NCBI GenBank assembly: GCA_964036195.1
Contig: OZ038460.1
Span: 17,611,504 to 17,675,503, forward strand
Direction: 5' to 3'
Origin: Sphaerolaimus hirsutus
Lineage: Eukaryota; Nematoda; Chromadorea; Monhysterida; Sphaerolaimidae
Length of the DNA stretch: 64,000 nucleotides
The position numbers were made by a program, and so were the translations under genes. Shown here piece by piece: positions 18,905 through 30,774 of this stretch; position 1 is the first letter of the stretch, and each line of letters opens with the position of its first letter. The notes under the pieces were generated by a model. That model saw nothing but the letters and a program-made list of their open reading frames with translations. It searched no databases and was not told the DNA's origin.

Positions 18905-19527
18905 TTGTTTTCCGAGTGGAGCGCACACATTCCGTGAAATCCTACCATAATTTAATGAATAAAATCTGGTGATAGTTTCCGTAATTAATTTTTCTTTAGT
19001 AAAAACGAATTACCGTATTACCTCGAATTATCCCCCCCTTGAATTAACCCCCCCATCGAAATACACCCCCTAAAATACGGCTGAGGAAATAATAACCCCC
19101 CCTCGAAACCCCCCCCCCCCTAAAATTGAGTGTAAAGAGAACGTACATGACAAATACCGTAGTTTGTGATCTGTACAATGCAGAACACACGTTAAAAGTG
19201 ATGATTAAGTGACGTTAGGGAAGGGCTTATGTGTATATACAGTTATATACGCCTATAAACACATACATCTACGTAATTTTTAGATTTTTCTACGTCTGCT
19301 TATGAGGAATTTCAGAAAATTTCTGGTGAAATAATAGACCCCCCTCGAATAACCCTCCCCCCCTCTCGAATTATCCCCCCTCAAATTTTGCTGGCGAAAT
19401 AATAAACCCCCTGGGGGTATTTCGAGGTAATACGGTATTATTATGAAAAACTGTAGAATTTTTGGTTCATTATTCAGATGGGTTACGGTAGGTTTCCATA
19501 CTAGGTGTGATTTCCGCCGAGCATATT
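18905..19527. mobile_element. CGGCGGACATCACAC-type MITE split by a TA-target MITE
   Basis: The outer MITE's CCTACCATAATTTAATGAAT left half and GGTTCATTATTCAGATGGG right half are separated by 19013-19435, a CCGTATTACC-type MITE flanked by TA (19011-19012, 19436-19437). Confidence 0.75.
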
Positions 19528-19610
19528 CAAATGACATTAGGTATGTAAAAATAACAGATAAATTTAGTCCATGATGCACACCTCGAAGTGCCCAGTCAAA
19601 TGCACAGGAA

Positions 19611-20538
19611 ATTTAAGGTGTGTACTTTACAAATTATCACTGGACAAGGCTTCACTGCCCATAAAGAACAAACCAACGCTTGCTTACCTACCGTACTACC
19701 TCGAATTAATCCCATCCTTGAATTAACCCCCCTCGAATCAACCCCCTCAAAATGGGCTGGGGAAATAATAACCCCCCTCTCCTCGAAATACCCCCCTGGA
19801 ATGATGTAAATACATCATGTACACAGTTGGAATGGGGAAGGCAAATTGCAGTTGGAATGGGGAAGGCAAATCGCAGTTGGAATGGGGAAGGCAAATCGCG
19901 GTTGGAATGGGGAAGGCAAATCGCGGTTGGAATGGCAGTAAACTCGTCTATTATTTCTTCAGCAATTTTCATAAGGATTGTAGTAAATGGTAGGCATTTG
20001 CGTACCCAAAACAGGTGATAAATGTGTCCAAACACGATATATTTTGACATACAAACATAGATAGCTACACAAACTTGTCTGTTTGTAGCTGCAATGTAAA
20101 TTAGCAGTAATAAATACATCATGTACATTGCATACATGAAGTATTTATTACGTACATGACGTACATCATTCCGGAGGGGGGGGTATTTCGAAGGGGTTTA
20201 TTATTTCCCCAGCTCATTTTGAGGGGGGTTAATTCGAGGGTGTTTATTCGAGGGGGGGGGGTTATTTCTAGGAAATACGGTACACTCATTTCCGGCGAGG
20301 GTATTTTGTGGGGGGGGGGGGGGGTATTTTTCCATAAGCTCGCTCAGATCTGGGAATATATCCAGGGGGTATTCCGAGAAAATATGGTAGTAGATTGCAT
20401 TTGTATTTTGCATAAGTATTGGGCATCACGTAAATAACATTGGCCCCACACACATTACAAGGTAGTTGACAATGACACAAATACATTCTGATTACAGTCA
20501 TTTCCGGCGATGGTATTTCAAGGGGGGTATTTTTCCAT
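19611..20538. repeat. 0.93 kb segment nearly identical to 22611-23531
   Basis: By eye the two copies differ at about half a dozen bases plus one poly-G length change, and start exactly 3000 bases apart. The segment contains a MITE with CGAATTAACCCCCC blocks and a 25-bp minisatellite. Confidence 0.9.
19824..19935. repeat. 25-bp minisatellite (GTTGGAATGGGGAAGGCAAA...)
   Basis: About four and a half near-perfect head-to-tail copies of a 25-base unit, repeated at 22824-22935 in the duplicate segment. Confidence 0.9.
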
Positions 20539-20554
20539 ATGCTCGCTCAGACCT

Positions 20555-20754
20555 GGGGGCAGTCCCAAGCACTGTAGAGTGTCAAAGTCATGTAAAATGT
20601 AAAGTAAAGTGTCAATTGTCATGACAAATGTAAAGTTAAGTGTCAAATGTAAAGTAAAGTTCAGTAATGAAACCCTTTTTGTTTTGTTTTGATTGACATT
20701 TTACTTTACATTTGACACGTTACTTAACACTTTACAGGGCTTGGGACCGGCACC
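20555..20754. mobile_element. Introner-like palindromic element
   Basis: Ends GGGGGCAGTCCCAAGCACTG and CAGGGCTTGGGACCGGCACC, with a mirrored AAAGTAAAGTGTCAAATG core. It lies within the part of the duplicated region that is missing from the second copy. Confidence 0.7.
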
Positions 20755-20866
20755 TGTGGATATATATCCAGGGGGTATTCCGAGAAAATATTGTAGTAGA
20801 TTTCACTCTACAGGCGGTCTGGGGACAATACAAATGAACAATCAGCGCGTATGCATGCACAGAAGC

Positions 20867-21005
20867 GCCATGGCGCTTTTTGCTTTGGCGCCAGCGCCAA
20901 GCATTTTGTTCCTGGCGCCAGGCAAAAATAGCGCCAAGCGCCAAAGGCGCCATGGCGCTTTTTTGGGTGTGGCGCCAAGCGTCAATGGCGCCATGGCGCT
21001 TTTGA
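20867..21005. repeat. GGCGCC/ATGGCGC simple palindromic repeat
   Basis: Interspersed GGCGCCA and GCCATGGCGC motifs, copied at 23532-23645. Similar stretches lie at about 3090-3160, 27660-27785, 30885-30960, 33460-33590, 54040-54185 and 59335-59425, several inside hAT-like elements. Confidence 0.75.
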
Positions 21006-22606
21006 TCACTCTCACATTTACCATTTTGCCCCCTTTCCTCAAACATTTTGCGCACTCTCACATTTCGCGTGTAACATTTAATAAAAGCACTTATTTTTTC
21101 AACAAAAACTTTAAAAGTGGTGCAAAATGAGAAACATAATACAAATAATTCACTTCAAATTGGGAAAGTTGGCATTTTCTGCTAATGTTACATGTCACAA
21201 ATTGAGCTTCTTACATTTCACTCACTCTCACATTTGCCATCTTGATCACTCTCACATTTACCATTTTGCCCCCTTTCCTCAAACAACTCCCCCTATGTTT
21301 ACCATTTTGCTCACTCTCACATTTACTATTTTGCTCTCTCGCATTTACTGTTTTGCTCACTCTCACATTTTGTGCACATGTCAAGAATAGCTGAAAATAA
21401 GCAAAAAAAAACAGATGTGAAGTATGAATTTGGAAGTGTCACGTTTTGCGCACTCTCACATTTCACGCTTTTTGTGCACTCTCACATTTCACGCTTTTTG
21501 TGCACTCTCACATTTCACGCGAATTGCCCACTCTCACATTTCACGTTTTGCGCACTCTCACATTTCACGCGTTTTGCGCACTCTCACATTTCACCATTTT
21601 GCACTCTCACATTCACCATCTTGATCACTCTCACATTTACCATTTTGCCCCCTTTCCTCAAACAACTCCCCCTATGTTTACCATTTTGCTCACTCTCACA
21701 TTTACTATTTTGCTCTCTCGCATTTACTGTTTTGCTCACTCTCACATTTACTATTTTGCGCACTCTCACATTTTGTGCACATGTCAAGAATAGCTGAAAA
21801 TAAGCAAAAAAAACAGATGTGAAGTATGAATTTGGAAGTGTCACGTTTTGCGCACTCTCACATTTCACGCTTTTTGTGCACTCTCACATTTCACAATTTT
21901 TTGTGCACTCTCACATTTCACGCGTTTTGCGCACTCTCACATTTCACGCGTTTTGCGCACTCTCACATTTCACCGTTTTGCACTCTCACATTTACCATCT
22001 TGATCACTCTCACATTTACCATTTTGCCCCCTTTCCTCAAACAACTCCCCCTATGTTTACCATTCTGCTCACTCTCACATTTACTATTTTGCTCTCTCGC
22101 ATTTACTGTTTTGCTCACTCTCACATTTACTATTTTGCGCACTCTCACATTTTGTGCACATGTCAAGAATAGCTGAAAATAAGCAAAAAAAACAGATGTG
22201 AAGTATGAATTTGGAAGTGTCACATTTGCACACTCTCACATTTCACGCTTTTTGTGCACTCTCACATTTCACGCTTTTTGTGCACTCTCACATTTCACGC
22301 TTTTTGTGCACTCTCACATTTCACGCTTTTTGCCCACTCTCACATTTCGCGCGTTTTGCCCACTCTCACATTTCACGCGTTTTGCGCACTCTCACATTTC
22401 ACGCGTTTTGCGCACTCTCACATTTACCATCGTGATCACTCTCACATTTACTATTTTGCCCCCTTCCCTCAAACAATTTCCCCCTTATGTTTACCATTTA
22501 TCTCACTCTCACATTTACCATTTTGAACACTCTCACATTTACCATTTTGATCACTCTCACATTAACCATTTTGATCACTCTCACCCTTACCCTTACCCTT
22601 ACCATT
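21006..22606. repeat. Tandem array of 22-26 bp CACTCTCACATTT units with higher-order repeats
   Basis: The basic unit is TTTTGCGCACTCTCACATTTCACG with variants (TTTACCATTTTGATCACTCTC). A longer period of about 380-400 bases is marked by GTCAAGAATAGCTGAAAATA at about 21381, 21783 and 22162. Long frames across it are translations of the repeat, not genes. Confidence 0.9.
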
Positions 22607-22610
22607 ATTT

Positions 22611-23531
22611 ATTTAAGGTGTGTACTTTACAAATTATCACTGGACAAGGCTTCACTGCCCATAAAGAACAAACCAACGCTTGCTTACCTACCGTACTACC
22701 TCGAATTAATCCCATCCTTGAATTAACCCCCCTCGAATCAACCCCCTCAAAATGGGCTGGGGAAATAATAACCCCCCTCTCCTCGAAATACCCCCCTGGA
22801 ATGATGTAAATACATCATGTACACAGTTGGAATGGGGAAGGCAAATCGCAGTTGGAATGGGGAAGGCAAATCGCAGTTGGAATGGGGAAGGCAAATCGCG
22901 GTTGGAATGGGGAAGGCAAATCGCGGTTGGAATGGCAGTAAACTCGTCTATTATTTCTTCAGCAATTTTCATAAGGATTGTAGTAAATGGTAGGCATTTG
23001 CGTACCCAAAACAGGTGATAAATGTGTCCAAACACGATATATTTTGACATACAAACATAGATAGCTACACAAACTTGTCTGTTTGTAGCTGCAATGTAAA
23101 TTAGCAGTAATAAATACATCATGTACATTGCATACATGAAGTATTTATTACGTACATGACGTACATCATTCCGGAGGGGGGGGTATTTCGAAGGGGTTTA
23201 TTATTTCCCCAGCTCATTTTGAGGGGGGTTAATTCGAGGGTGTTTATTCGAGGGGGGGGGGTTATCTCTAGGAAATACGGTACACTCATTTCCGGCGAGG
23301 GTATTTTGTGGGGGGGGGGTATTTTTCCATAAGCTCGCTCAGACCTGGGGATATATCCAGGGGGTATTCCGAGAAAATATGGTAGTAGATTGCATTTGTA
23401 TTTTGCATAAGTATTGGGCATCACGTAAATAACATTGGCCCCACACACATTACAAGGTAGTTGACAATGACACAAATACATTCTGATTACAGTCATTTTT
23501 GGCGATGGTATTTCAAGGGGGGTATTTTTCC
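22611..23531. repeat. Second copy of the 0.93 kb segment
   Basis: Near-identical to 19611-20538. On the right it joins directly to the GCGCCAGCGCCAAGC repeat, so it lacks the introner-like element and flank present at 20539-20887. Confidence 0.9.
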
Positions 23532-23645
23532 GCGCCAGCGCCAAGCATTTTGTTCCTGGCGCCAGGCAAAAATAGCGCCAAGCGCCAAAGGCGCCATGGC
23601 GCTTTTTTGGGTGTGGCGCCAAGCGTCAATGGCGCCATGGCGCTT

Positions 23646-24306
23646 TTGATCACTCTCACATTTACCATTTTGCCCCCTTTCCTCAAACAACTCCCCCTAT
23701 GTTTACCATTCTGCTCACTCTCACATTTACTATTTTGCTCTCTCGCATTTACTGTTTTGCTCACTCTCACATTTACTATTTTGCGCACTCTCACATTTTG
23801 TGCACATGTCAACAATAGCTGAAAATAAGCAAAAAAAAACAGATGTGAAGTATGAATTTGGAAGTGTCACATTTGCACACTCTCACATTTCACGCTTTTT
23901 GTGCACTCTCACATTTCACGCTTTTTGTGCACTCTCACATTTCACGCTTTTTGTGCACTCTCACATTTCACGCTTTTTGCCCACTCTCACATTTCGCGCG
24001 TTTTGCCCACTCTCACATTTCACGCGTTTTGCGCACTCTCACATTTCACACGTTTTGCGCACTCTCACATTTACCATCTTGATCACTCTCACATTTACTA
24101 TTTTGCCCCCTTCCCTCAAACAATTTCCCCCTTATGTTTACCATTTATCTCACTCTCACATTTACCATTTTGAACACTCTCACATTTACCATTTTGATCA
24201 CTCTCACATTAACCATTTTGATCACTCTCACCCTTACCATTTTGATCACCCTTACATTTACCATTGTGTCACTCTCACATTTGCAGCTTTGCGCACTCTC
24301 ACATTT
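23646..24306. repeat. Continuation of the CACTCTCACATTT array
   Basis: Same unit and higher-order marker as 21006-22606 (marker near 23807, and another degenerate one near 24403). Confidence 0.88.
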
Positions 24307-24689
24307 AATTAACTAATTCACTTCACTTCACAAATTCACTTTTAATACCTACTGTAAGTGGGTCATAGGTCATCAAAGTGTGAAAATTAGCATTTTGTGC
24401 AAATGTCAAGAATAGCTGAAAATAAGCAACAAAAAAAACAGATGAAGTATGAATTTGGAAGTGTCATGTTTCATGTGTAACATGTAATAAAAGCACTTCA
24501 ATATTTTTACAAAAAAACCCTTTAAAAGTGGCTAAAAATGTTGAGAAAAATAATATAAATATTACAAGTCCACAATGAAAACTTATATATATATTTCGCC
24601 CACTGCATCACCTACAGACATAAATGGCAATGGTCACAATTTTTCAGAACTCAAATAGCTTGTGCTAAATCGCACATAAGGCATACACA

Positions 24690-25296
24690 CTTTTGACATT
24701 TTGCGCAGTCTAAGATCCTCACAGTTTGCGCAGTCTCAGATCCTAGAATTTTGCGCAGTCTCAGATTCTCTCATTTTGCGCAGTCTCAGATTCTCTCATT
24801 TCGCGCAGTCTCAGATTCTCTCATTTCGCGCAGTCTCAGATCCTCACATTTTGCACAGTCTCAGATTCTCACATTTCATGCAGTCTCAGATTCTCACATT
24901 TTGCAGTCTCAGATCCTCACATTTTGGCAGTCTTAGATCCTAACATTTCACACAGTCTCAGATCCTCACATTTCGCGCAGTCTCATATTCTCTCATTTCG
25001 CTATCTCAGATTCTCTCATTTCGCACAGTCTCAGATTCTCACATTTTGCACAGTCTCAGATCCTAACATTTCTTGCAGTCTCATATTCTCTCATTTTGCT
25101 ATCTCAGATTCTCACATTTCGCACAGTCTCAGATCCTAACATTTATCGCAGTCTCATATTCTCTCATTTCACTATCTCAGATTCTCTCATTTCGCACAGT
25201 CTCAGATCCTAACATTTCATGCAGTTGCAGATTCTCACATTTCACACAGTCTCAGATTCTCATATTTTGTGTAGTCTCAGATCCTAAAATTTTGCG
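24690..25296. repeat. 25-bp tandem array (GCAGTCTCAGATTCTC)
   Basis: About two dozen imperfect copies of TTTTGCGCAGTCTCAGATTCTCTCA-like units. It is distinct from, but similar in form to, the neighbouring CACTCTCACATTT array; the shared TTTTGCGCA(C/G)TCTCA core suggests common origin. Confidence 0.9.
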
Positions 25297-26259
25297 TCAT
25301 TTTTACTAAAATTGCAGGACTTAAAATTACTAAAATTAGTTCCTTAGTTAAATATTTAAATGTGTGATATTCTATCGGGAAAGTAAACAAAAACATTTAA
25401 AGAATTTAACGTGAATATTTCAAAATACAATGTAGACATAAATATACGCTGCGTTTTTTAAAAATGTAAATTTTTCCAAGGAAACATACTTGACTAGTAT
25501 TTTATCTTTCTTAATGAAAAAGTAACACTTTGTTTATGTATTATGAAACATTTCATTCCAACGGAATTATTCAAGGAAATACGGTATAGTGTTTATAAAC
25601 TGTTAAATCGTTCAAAGTGTGATATGTATGTCCATTGGGAACGTATTACATGAGAAACATTCACTGCATTCATAAATAAATAAATATAAATAAAGCATAA
25701 AAGCTGCGTTTTTAAAAACCTATATATTGTGCCCAAACGAGCATAAGCCCTCGTTAAACCCCCCCCCCCCCCCTCTCGGGGCACCAGGCACTCTCAATTG
25801 AGCACAAAAGTGGCCTTTTTAAAAGTAACCAACAACTCGGCCGTTTCTGGGCCGATTTTCACCATCAAACACTTAAAATGATTGTCATAGTCTGACTATT
25901 TCATTAACGGAAAACGGAACGGAATATGGAGAGAAAAAAATTTCAGCAGCTGGAAAACGGAATGGAAAATGGAAAAAATTTGACTGCGGAAAACGGAAAC
26001 GGAAAACGGAAATTTGACACCCTAGGCTAAGCATTCATAAGGCCGGAATTAGAGCTCAGCGTCGATTCGACGTGAAATGATGACGTGAAATGTCGTCGTG
26101 AAATTAATTACACGAGTGTGGATCATGCTACGGGTCTACAATTTTCTAAGGATAATATATGAATCAATACCTTAATCGTGTCCAATACTGAGTGTTATCA
26201 GCCACAACTAGAGCGAATTGAAAAATTCAATTTTTATCATTCCACGTCATCATTTTACG
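25297..26259. other. AT-rich DNA, no gene
   Basis: No supported coding sequence. About 25830-25900 matches the CTGGGCCGATTTT core of the foldback family. About 25905-26005 repeats GGAAAACGGAA. About 26065-26100 repeats GACGTGAAATG. Confidence 0.5.
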
Positions 26260-26335
26260 TCAGGGAACAACTTGACATTTCACGTCAGACTATTGCAAGC
26301 AATAGTCAGACGTGAAATGTCAAGTTGTTCCCTGA
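26260..26335. repeat. Near-perfect 76-bp hairpin
   Basis: Two 37-base arms (TCAGGGAACAACTTGACATT... and its mirror) with a 2-base AA loop and a single mismatch. It sits within a wider inverted region rich in GACGTGAAATGATGACG. Confidence 0.9.
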
Positions 26336-26372
26336 CACTGTGACGTGAAATGATGATGACGTGACGCATTTT

Positions 26373-26560
26373 CAAAAAAGGTTGCTGAAATGTGCCTTGG
26401 TTTTGTATAATAACACCTAGGCAGTTTACATTGAGAAATAAGGTAGTGCCCAGCACAAAGAGTTGTAAATCGCGCCATTGTAAATACTGTTGGTTTTTAG
26501 TCTCTCATTGTGTCTACACACACTAGTTTTCACCGTGACTTCGTGTGTAAACTCAAAAAT
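26373..26560 (+). repeat. Fragment matching 3407-3580 and 35813-35990
   Basis: A third copy of part of the spacer that follows the type I ZF genes (GGTTGCTGAAATGTGCCTTG and onward), including the start of the CACACTAGTTTTCACC MITE. It supports an extra, mostly lost, copy of the ZF block here. Confidence 0.8.
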
Positions 26561-26756
26561 TTTTAAATGTAAATTATTGTCATATTGTAATATCGTGTTT
26601 TAACGTCATATTGTAATATCGGCAACCTTAAGGGATGGTTTCGTATATTTTTTGAACCTCCTTGCTCTCGGTGCATGTGCGTCGATGCGGCTTAACTTTA
26701 AAAAATCTGTCGGGCGTACGCCCTACCCTACAAATCTGTAGGGAGTATTAAATCTG

Positions 26757-27001
26757 GACTTTAAAGAAACACACGAGTACAGTCCACCTTCGCCTGCGAC
26801 CGCACAAATGCGCTGTCTGTGGCAAGAAATTGGCCACGCAATGCAGTCTGAAGAGACACATGCGCATGCACACGGGTGAGCGTCCGCACAAATGCGAGCA
26901 CTGCGGCAAGACGTTCAATGAACGAGCCGCCCTCAACGCACACGTGGATGCTGTGCACCTGGATCTGAAACCACACAAGTGCACCCATTGCAACAAGGCA
27001 T
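26757..27001 (+). pseudogene. Locus C: zinc-finger gene fragment (end of finger 5 to start of 8)
   Basis: An open fragment matching loci B and E, beginning in finger 5 (TLKKHTSTVH) and covering 6 (CAVCGKKLATQCSLKRH), 7 (CEHCGKTFNERAALNAH) and the start of 8 (CTHCNKA). It then runs into the left part of the same hAT found in B and E (from 27002, lost after about 27180). It has no start, no later fingers and no splice partner nearby, so it is a relic of a third type II gene copy. Confidence 0.85.
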
Positions 27002-27181
27002 CACAGTTGTTAATGTGTATTGAATTTTACTCAAAAAGTACACGTACTTGAGTACCGAGTAAATACGCATATGCATACTTTGAAAAAACTATCCGTACTC
27101 GTCTGTATGCTAACTTTTTGAAAGTGCTCGAGTACAGTAAAGTAATTTTTGTGAGTATAGAAAGAGTATTTTTGCCATTCA

Positions 27182-27807
27182 AGCACCCTGATTTAAAAAA
27201 GAATACTTAAATATTAACCTGATTTCGCCACTGTGATTTATCTGCCCGTATCCAAAAACGATTTTCATTTTTCAACGATATTTTCAAAACGGAAAGGGGT
27301 CAGGGCCAGCTACGCAGAACGACGTGTCAGTGTGTTTGCGTTTGTGTGGCATTTAACTGGAGTTTTGCAGTGTGTTTCGATTCAAAGTTGTACCACAGTT
27401 CGCCCCATGACAGGTCAGTTGCGTTTGGGCACTTTGCCATCGCTTTTAGCTTGTGCACGTGTGTATTTGCTGTGTTTACGTCAGCAATCTCAATCTTATG
27501 TGGGTGGAACTGCCTATGTTTGGATTGGATGACATTTATGGTTTAATACAGTTCCAATGATTCGCGTACGTATTATTTGCAGTGTTGTCAAAATATTGGT
27601 ATTTTTGGAAAGCGTAAGCGTAAATTATTTTGATATACTCCGTACGATTCGTGATCGTGATTAGTGATTGAATGGCGCCATTCACGGGAAGGGCGCAAGA
27701 CACTCTTTGTTCTGTGGCGCCTGGAGCCCACCTCGTGAATGACGCCCTTAGCGCTTTGGCGTCCTTTTTCCGTGGCGCCATTGTAACGATGGCAAACCGG
27801 GCGTGCA
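27182..27807. other. Unassigned, with a GGCGCC repeat
   Basis: About 27585-27630 is a scrap of a GCGTAA-subfamily hAT. About 27660-27785 is the GGCGCC-type repeat. The 27230-27540 stretch is GC-balanced and open in one plus frame, but shows no recognisable domain. Confidence 0.4.
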
Positions 27808-28169
27808 CTGATACGCACACGTGCCCGATACGCACATATGCCCGTTTTTTTCCGTTTGACACTTTTTCAAGTGATTTTCAGATATGAGTAAAGTGAAAAA
27901 AGTTCACTCATGTCATTGCGCAACTTTTTTTCACTTTACTCATATCCGAAAATCACTTGAAAATGTGTCAAATGAAAAATGGCTATTTTTCACTGTTTTT
28001 TTTCACTTGACACATTTTCAAGTGATTTTCAGATATGAGTGAAGTGAAAAAAGTTCACTCATGTCATTGCGCAACTTTTTTTCACTTTACTCATATCTGA
28101 AAATCACTTGAAAAAGTGTCAAGTGAAAAAAACGGGCATATGTGCGTATCGGGCACGTGTGCGTATCAG
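27808..28169. mobile_element. Double-hairpin MITE, CTGATACGCACA termini
   Basis: Inverted ends CTGATACGCACACGTGCCCG and its mirror enclose two head-to-tail hairpins based on TTTTCAGATATGAGTAAAGTG. A single-hairpin relative is at 58033-58238. Confidence 0.8.
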
Positions 28170-28543
28170 GCCTGCCCCGGCAAACCCCCCCCCCCCCCCG
28201 AAAAGAAGTATTTAAATTTTTAAATGTTTTTTCTCAAATGAATTTTTGAATTTTTCCACAAATTAATTTCGAATTTAATTTTCAAATCTTTTTGGGCCAT
28301 TTTCGAATTTTTTGGATAGTTTTCGAATTTTTTGAAATACTTTTCGAATTTTCTTGAAGAAATGTTGAATTTGAAGCTTCGAATGCAGTATTCATAGAGT
28401 TTTAATGGTTGAATCGCTTATTCAAAATATCCCCCACCACCCCCCTTGAATTAGCCCCTCCCTCTCTAAATACTGCCAGGTCAGAGCGACCACTCTGAAA
28501 AAATAAACCCTCTGAGTGGGTATTTTCACTGTGATTTGGTATA
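28170..28543. other. AT-rich, repeated TTCGAATTTT motifs
   Basis: No gene. Repeats of TTTTCGAATTTTTTG resemble the stretch at 33305-33445. The end carries eroded poly-C MITE sequence. Confidence 0.45.
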
Positions 28544-30175
28544 CCGTATTACCTCAAAATACCGTGGGGGTTTATTATTTCGCCAGCAAAATTTGAGGGG
28601 GGTTATTATTTCGTCAGAAGTTTTTGTAAGTATTGTAGTAAAGAGTAGTCATTTACGTCCCCAAAACAGGTAATAAATGCGTTCAAACAGGATATAGTAG
28701 GACTCAACGTGCATCGCTACACAAACTAGTCTCTATGTGTAGTTGCGATGCAGTTTGGTCACAATTAATACATCATGTACATTGCATACATGATGTACGT
28801 AAACTGGTGGAAAATATAAATGGGAAAATCACTTAATTGTATTTCACAAATCCCACATGCAAGCTGTTAGGCTTTCATTTTCTGTGAGGGTGTCTCCAAT
28901 TATTTACTATATATACCCTAGGGGACACCCCCCTCTGGCCACCCTTGGTGCAGAAAATTTTTTTTTCATGTTTTCTTCTGGCAAATATAAATGGGAATTC
29001 CATACAAATTTTTGTTCCCGATGAAACAAACATTTTTGATACAATTTTTTCTGGACATTTGAGACCAAAAAGTTATTTTGACATTGGTAGATTGTAATTA
29101 TGTGCATCTTTTCTACCCACTCAGAACCCCTGGAAGACCCACACAATGACGGCATTGTTGATCAAACATTTTTTTGAAAAATTTTTTTTGAGAAAAACAT
29201 AGGTTTGAAAAAGTGGACAATCCACTATCCTAAGCTATTGATGGAGCGCATGGGGGCCAGAATTGGCTTGTTTGCAGTCAGGGGCAACATATGGCTGCTC
29301 CTGGGCCCCATTTTTGCATTCAAGTATTTTTTATAGCTAACAATAAAAATGGCCCTGCGGAAAGGGGGCACTTGCCCGACAGCGTGTCCGGCGCCTGCAG
29401 TGTCTTGACGCAAATGCCAAAATACTTGTGCCCATTCAATGTGAACACTAATTATTTGATAAAAACCTATAGGGGCCAATGGGCAATGTGCCCTGTATAT
29501 AGTGTGACTGGGCCAAACAAATAAAGAGGTCATGCCCAGAACATTGAAAATCACAGTTTTTCAATCACAACCACAATTTTGATAATCACAGAGTTTAAAA
29601 TCATTGTTGTCATGGTTTTGTAATCCATGCCTGCTTGTTGGGGGCAAGTTTTGTGGGGGTGAGTGGACCAGGTGCCAAATTATACTCCCAACTGACCAGC
29701 AGTCAAAAAATGGCTGTGGGCAAGCCATAAGTAATTTTTATTTTATTTGAAAAGGCACCAACACAAGTGTATTCATCACTTGTGTTGGCAGCACAAAAAA
29801 AAATTGGCTGTGCACTTTACTGCAGCTGTATTTTGTGTGTTTTTTGAAAATTCCCTTTTATATTTGCTGGGAAAAAATTGGAAAAAACATTCTTCAATCT
29901 GTAGCAGCAGAACATGGGGGTGCCAGAGGGTGCCACTTGGCATATATGTAGGCAAATGTTGTGGGCACCCCCACAATAAATGGCAGCCGTATTGGGCTGC
30001 ACGTTTCCTTGTGAGATAGTTATGAAGAATGAGGTACCTGATTTCCCATTTATATTTTCCACCAGTTTACGTCATTCCAGGGGGTATTTCGAGGGGGGGG
30101 GTTATTATTTCCCCAGTCATTTTGAGGGTGGGGGGTTAATTCAAGGGGGGGGGGGGTTAATTCGAGGTAATACGA
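28544..30175. mobile_element. TA-target MITE carrying a nested 1.27 kb element
   Basis: The outer ends CCGTATTACCTCAAAATACC and GTTAATTCGAGGTAATACGA sit at TA (28542-28543, 30176-30177). A nested element occupies 28801-30068 with inverted ends AAACTGGTGGAAAATATAAA and the mirror, flanked by ACGT on both sides (28797-28800, 30069-30072). No protein-coding region is convincing inside. Confidence 0.75.
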
Positions 30176-30440
30176 TAGTTTAGTAAATTTTGCACAAATA
30201 AGTTTGCCATTTTCCAGAGCATTTTCCATGACTTTGACACGTTGCATGACATTTGACACTCTACAGGACATTTTACAGGGTCTGGAACTGGAAGCGGCAA
30301 CATGTCAGATGGACTTGTCAGACAGTGCTCTGTTCAACAACTTTCAACAACAACACAACTTTTTATTTTAGATCTTATTTTTACATGATTTTAGCAACGG
30401 TGTGTCAGTGCCGAAGTAAACCTGGTGCCCTAGTACGCCT

Positions 30441-30615
30441 GGGGGCAGTCCCAAGCCCTGTAAAGTGTAAAGTAAAGTGTCAATTGTAAAGTCAAATGCA
30501 AAGTAAACTGTCAATTGTCATGCAAAGTTCAGTAATAAAATCTTTTCTTTTTTGTTTTGATTGACACTTTACTTTACATTTGACACTTCACTTTACAGGG
30601 CTTGGGACTGCCACC
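30441..30615. mobile_element. Introner-like palindromic element
   Basis: Ends GGGGGCAGTCCCAAGCCCTG and CAGGGCTTGGGACTGCCACC, with a GTAAAGTGTAAAGTAAAGTG core and its mirror. It is one of the cleanest copies of the family. A partial relative lies at about 30226-30295. Confidence 0.8.
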
Positions 30616-30774
30616 TGGTGCCCAAGTTTCAATACCTGGTGCCCAAGTACGCCCGGTGCACAAGTAAAGTGCCCGTACTTGTGCACCGGGCAGATGTTTA
30701 CTTGCACACTGGGTGGCTTTTTACTTGTGCATACTTGTACAGTACTTGGGCACCACTTGTGTATTACTTGTGCA

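Noticed and set aside
19824-19935. Regular 25-bp repeats as a regulatory or CRISPR array
   Set aside because: A simple head-to-tail minisatellite without spacers.
22583-22604. CCCTTA repeats as interstitial telomere sequence
   Set aside because: The mirror is TAAGGG, not TTAGGG or the insect TTAGG, and there are only about four units.
21424-24316. Long overlapping open frames rich in SHISRFLCTLTF-like text
   Set aside because: They are translations of the 22-26 bp tandem repeat in all three frames, with no start context or conservation beyond the repeat.
24690-25296. Possible CRISPR-like array (regular short repeats)
   Set aside because: There are no distinct spacers: units are contiguous 25-mers differing by point changes, and the window is eukaryotic.
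28907-30062. Frames inside the 28801-30068 element as a transposase
   Set aside because: Short, low-complexity, no catalytic or DNA-binding motif, and the sequence is partly palindromic.
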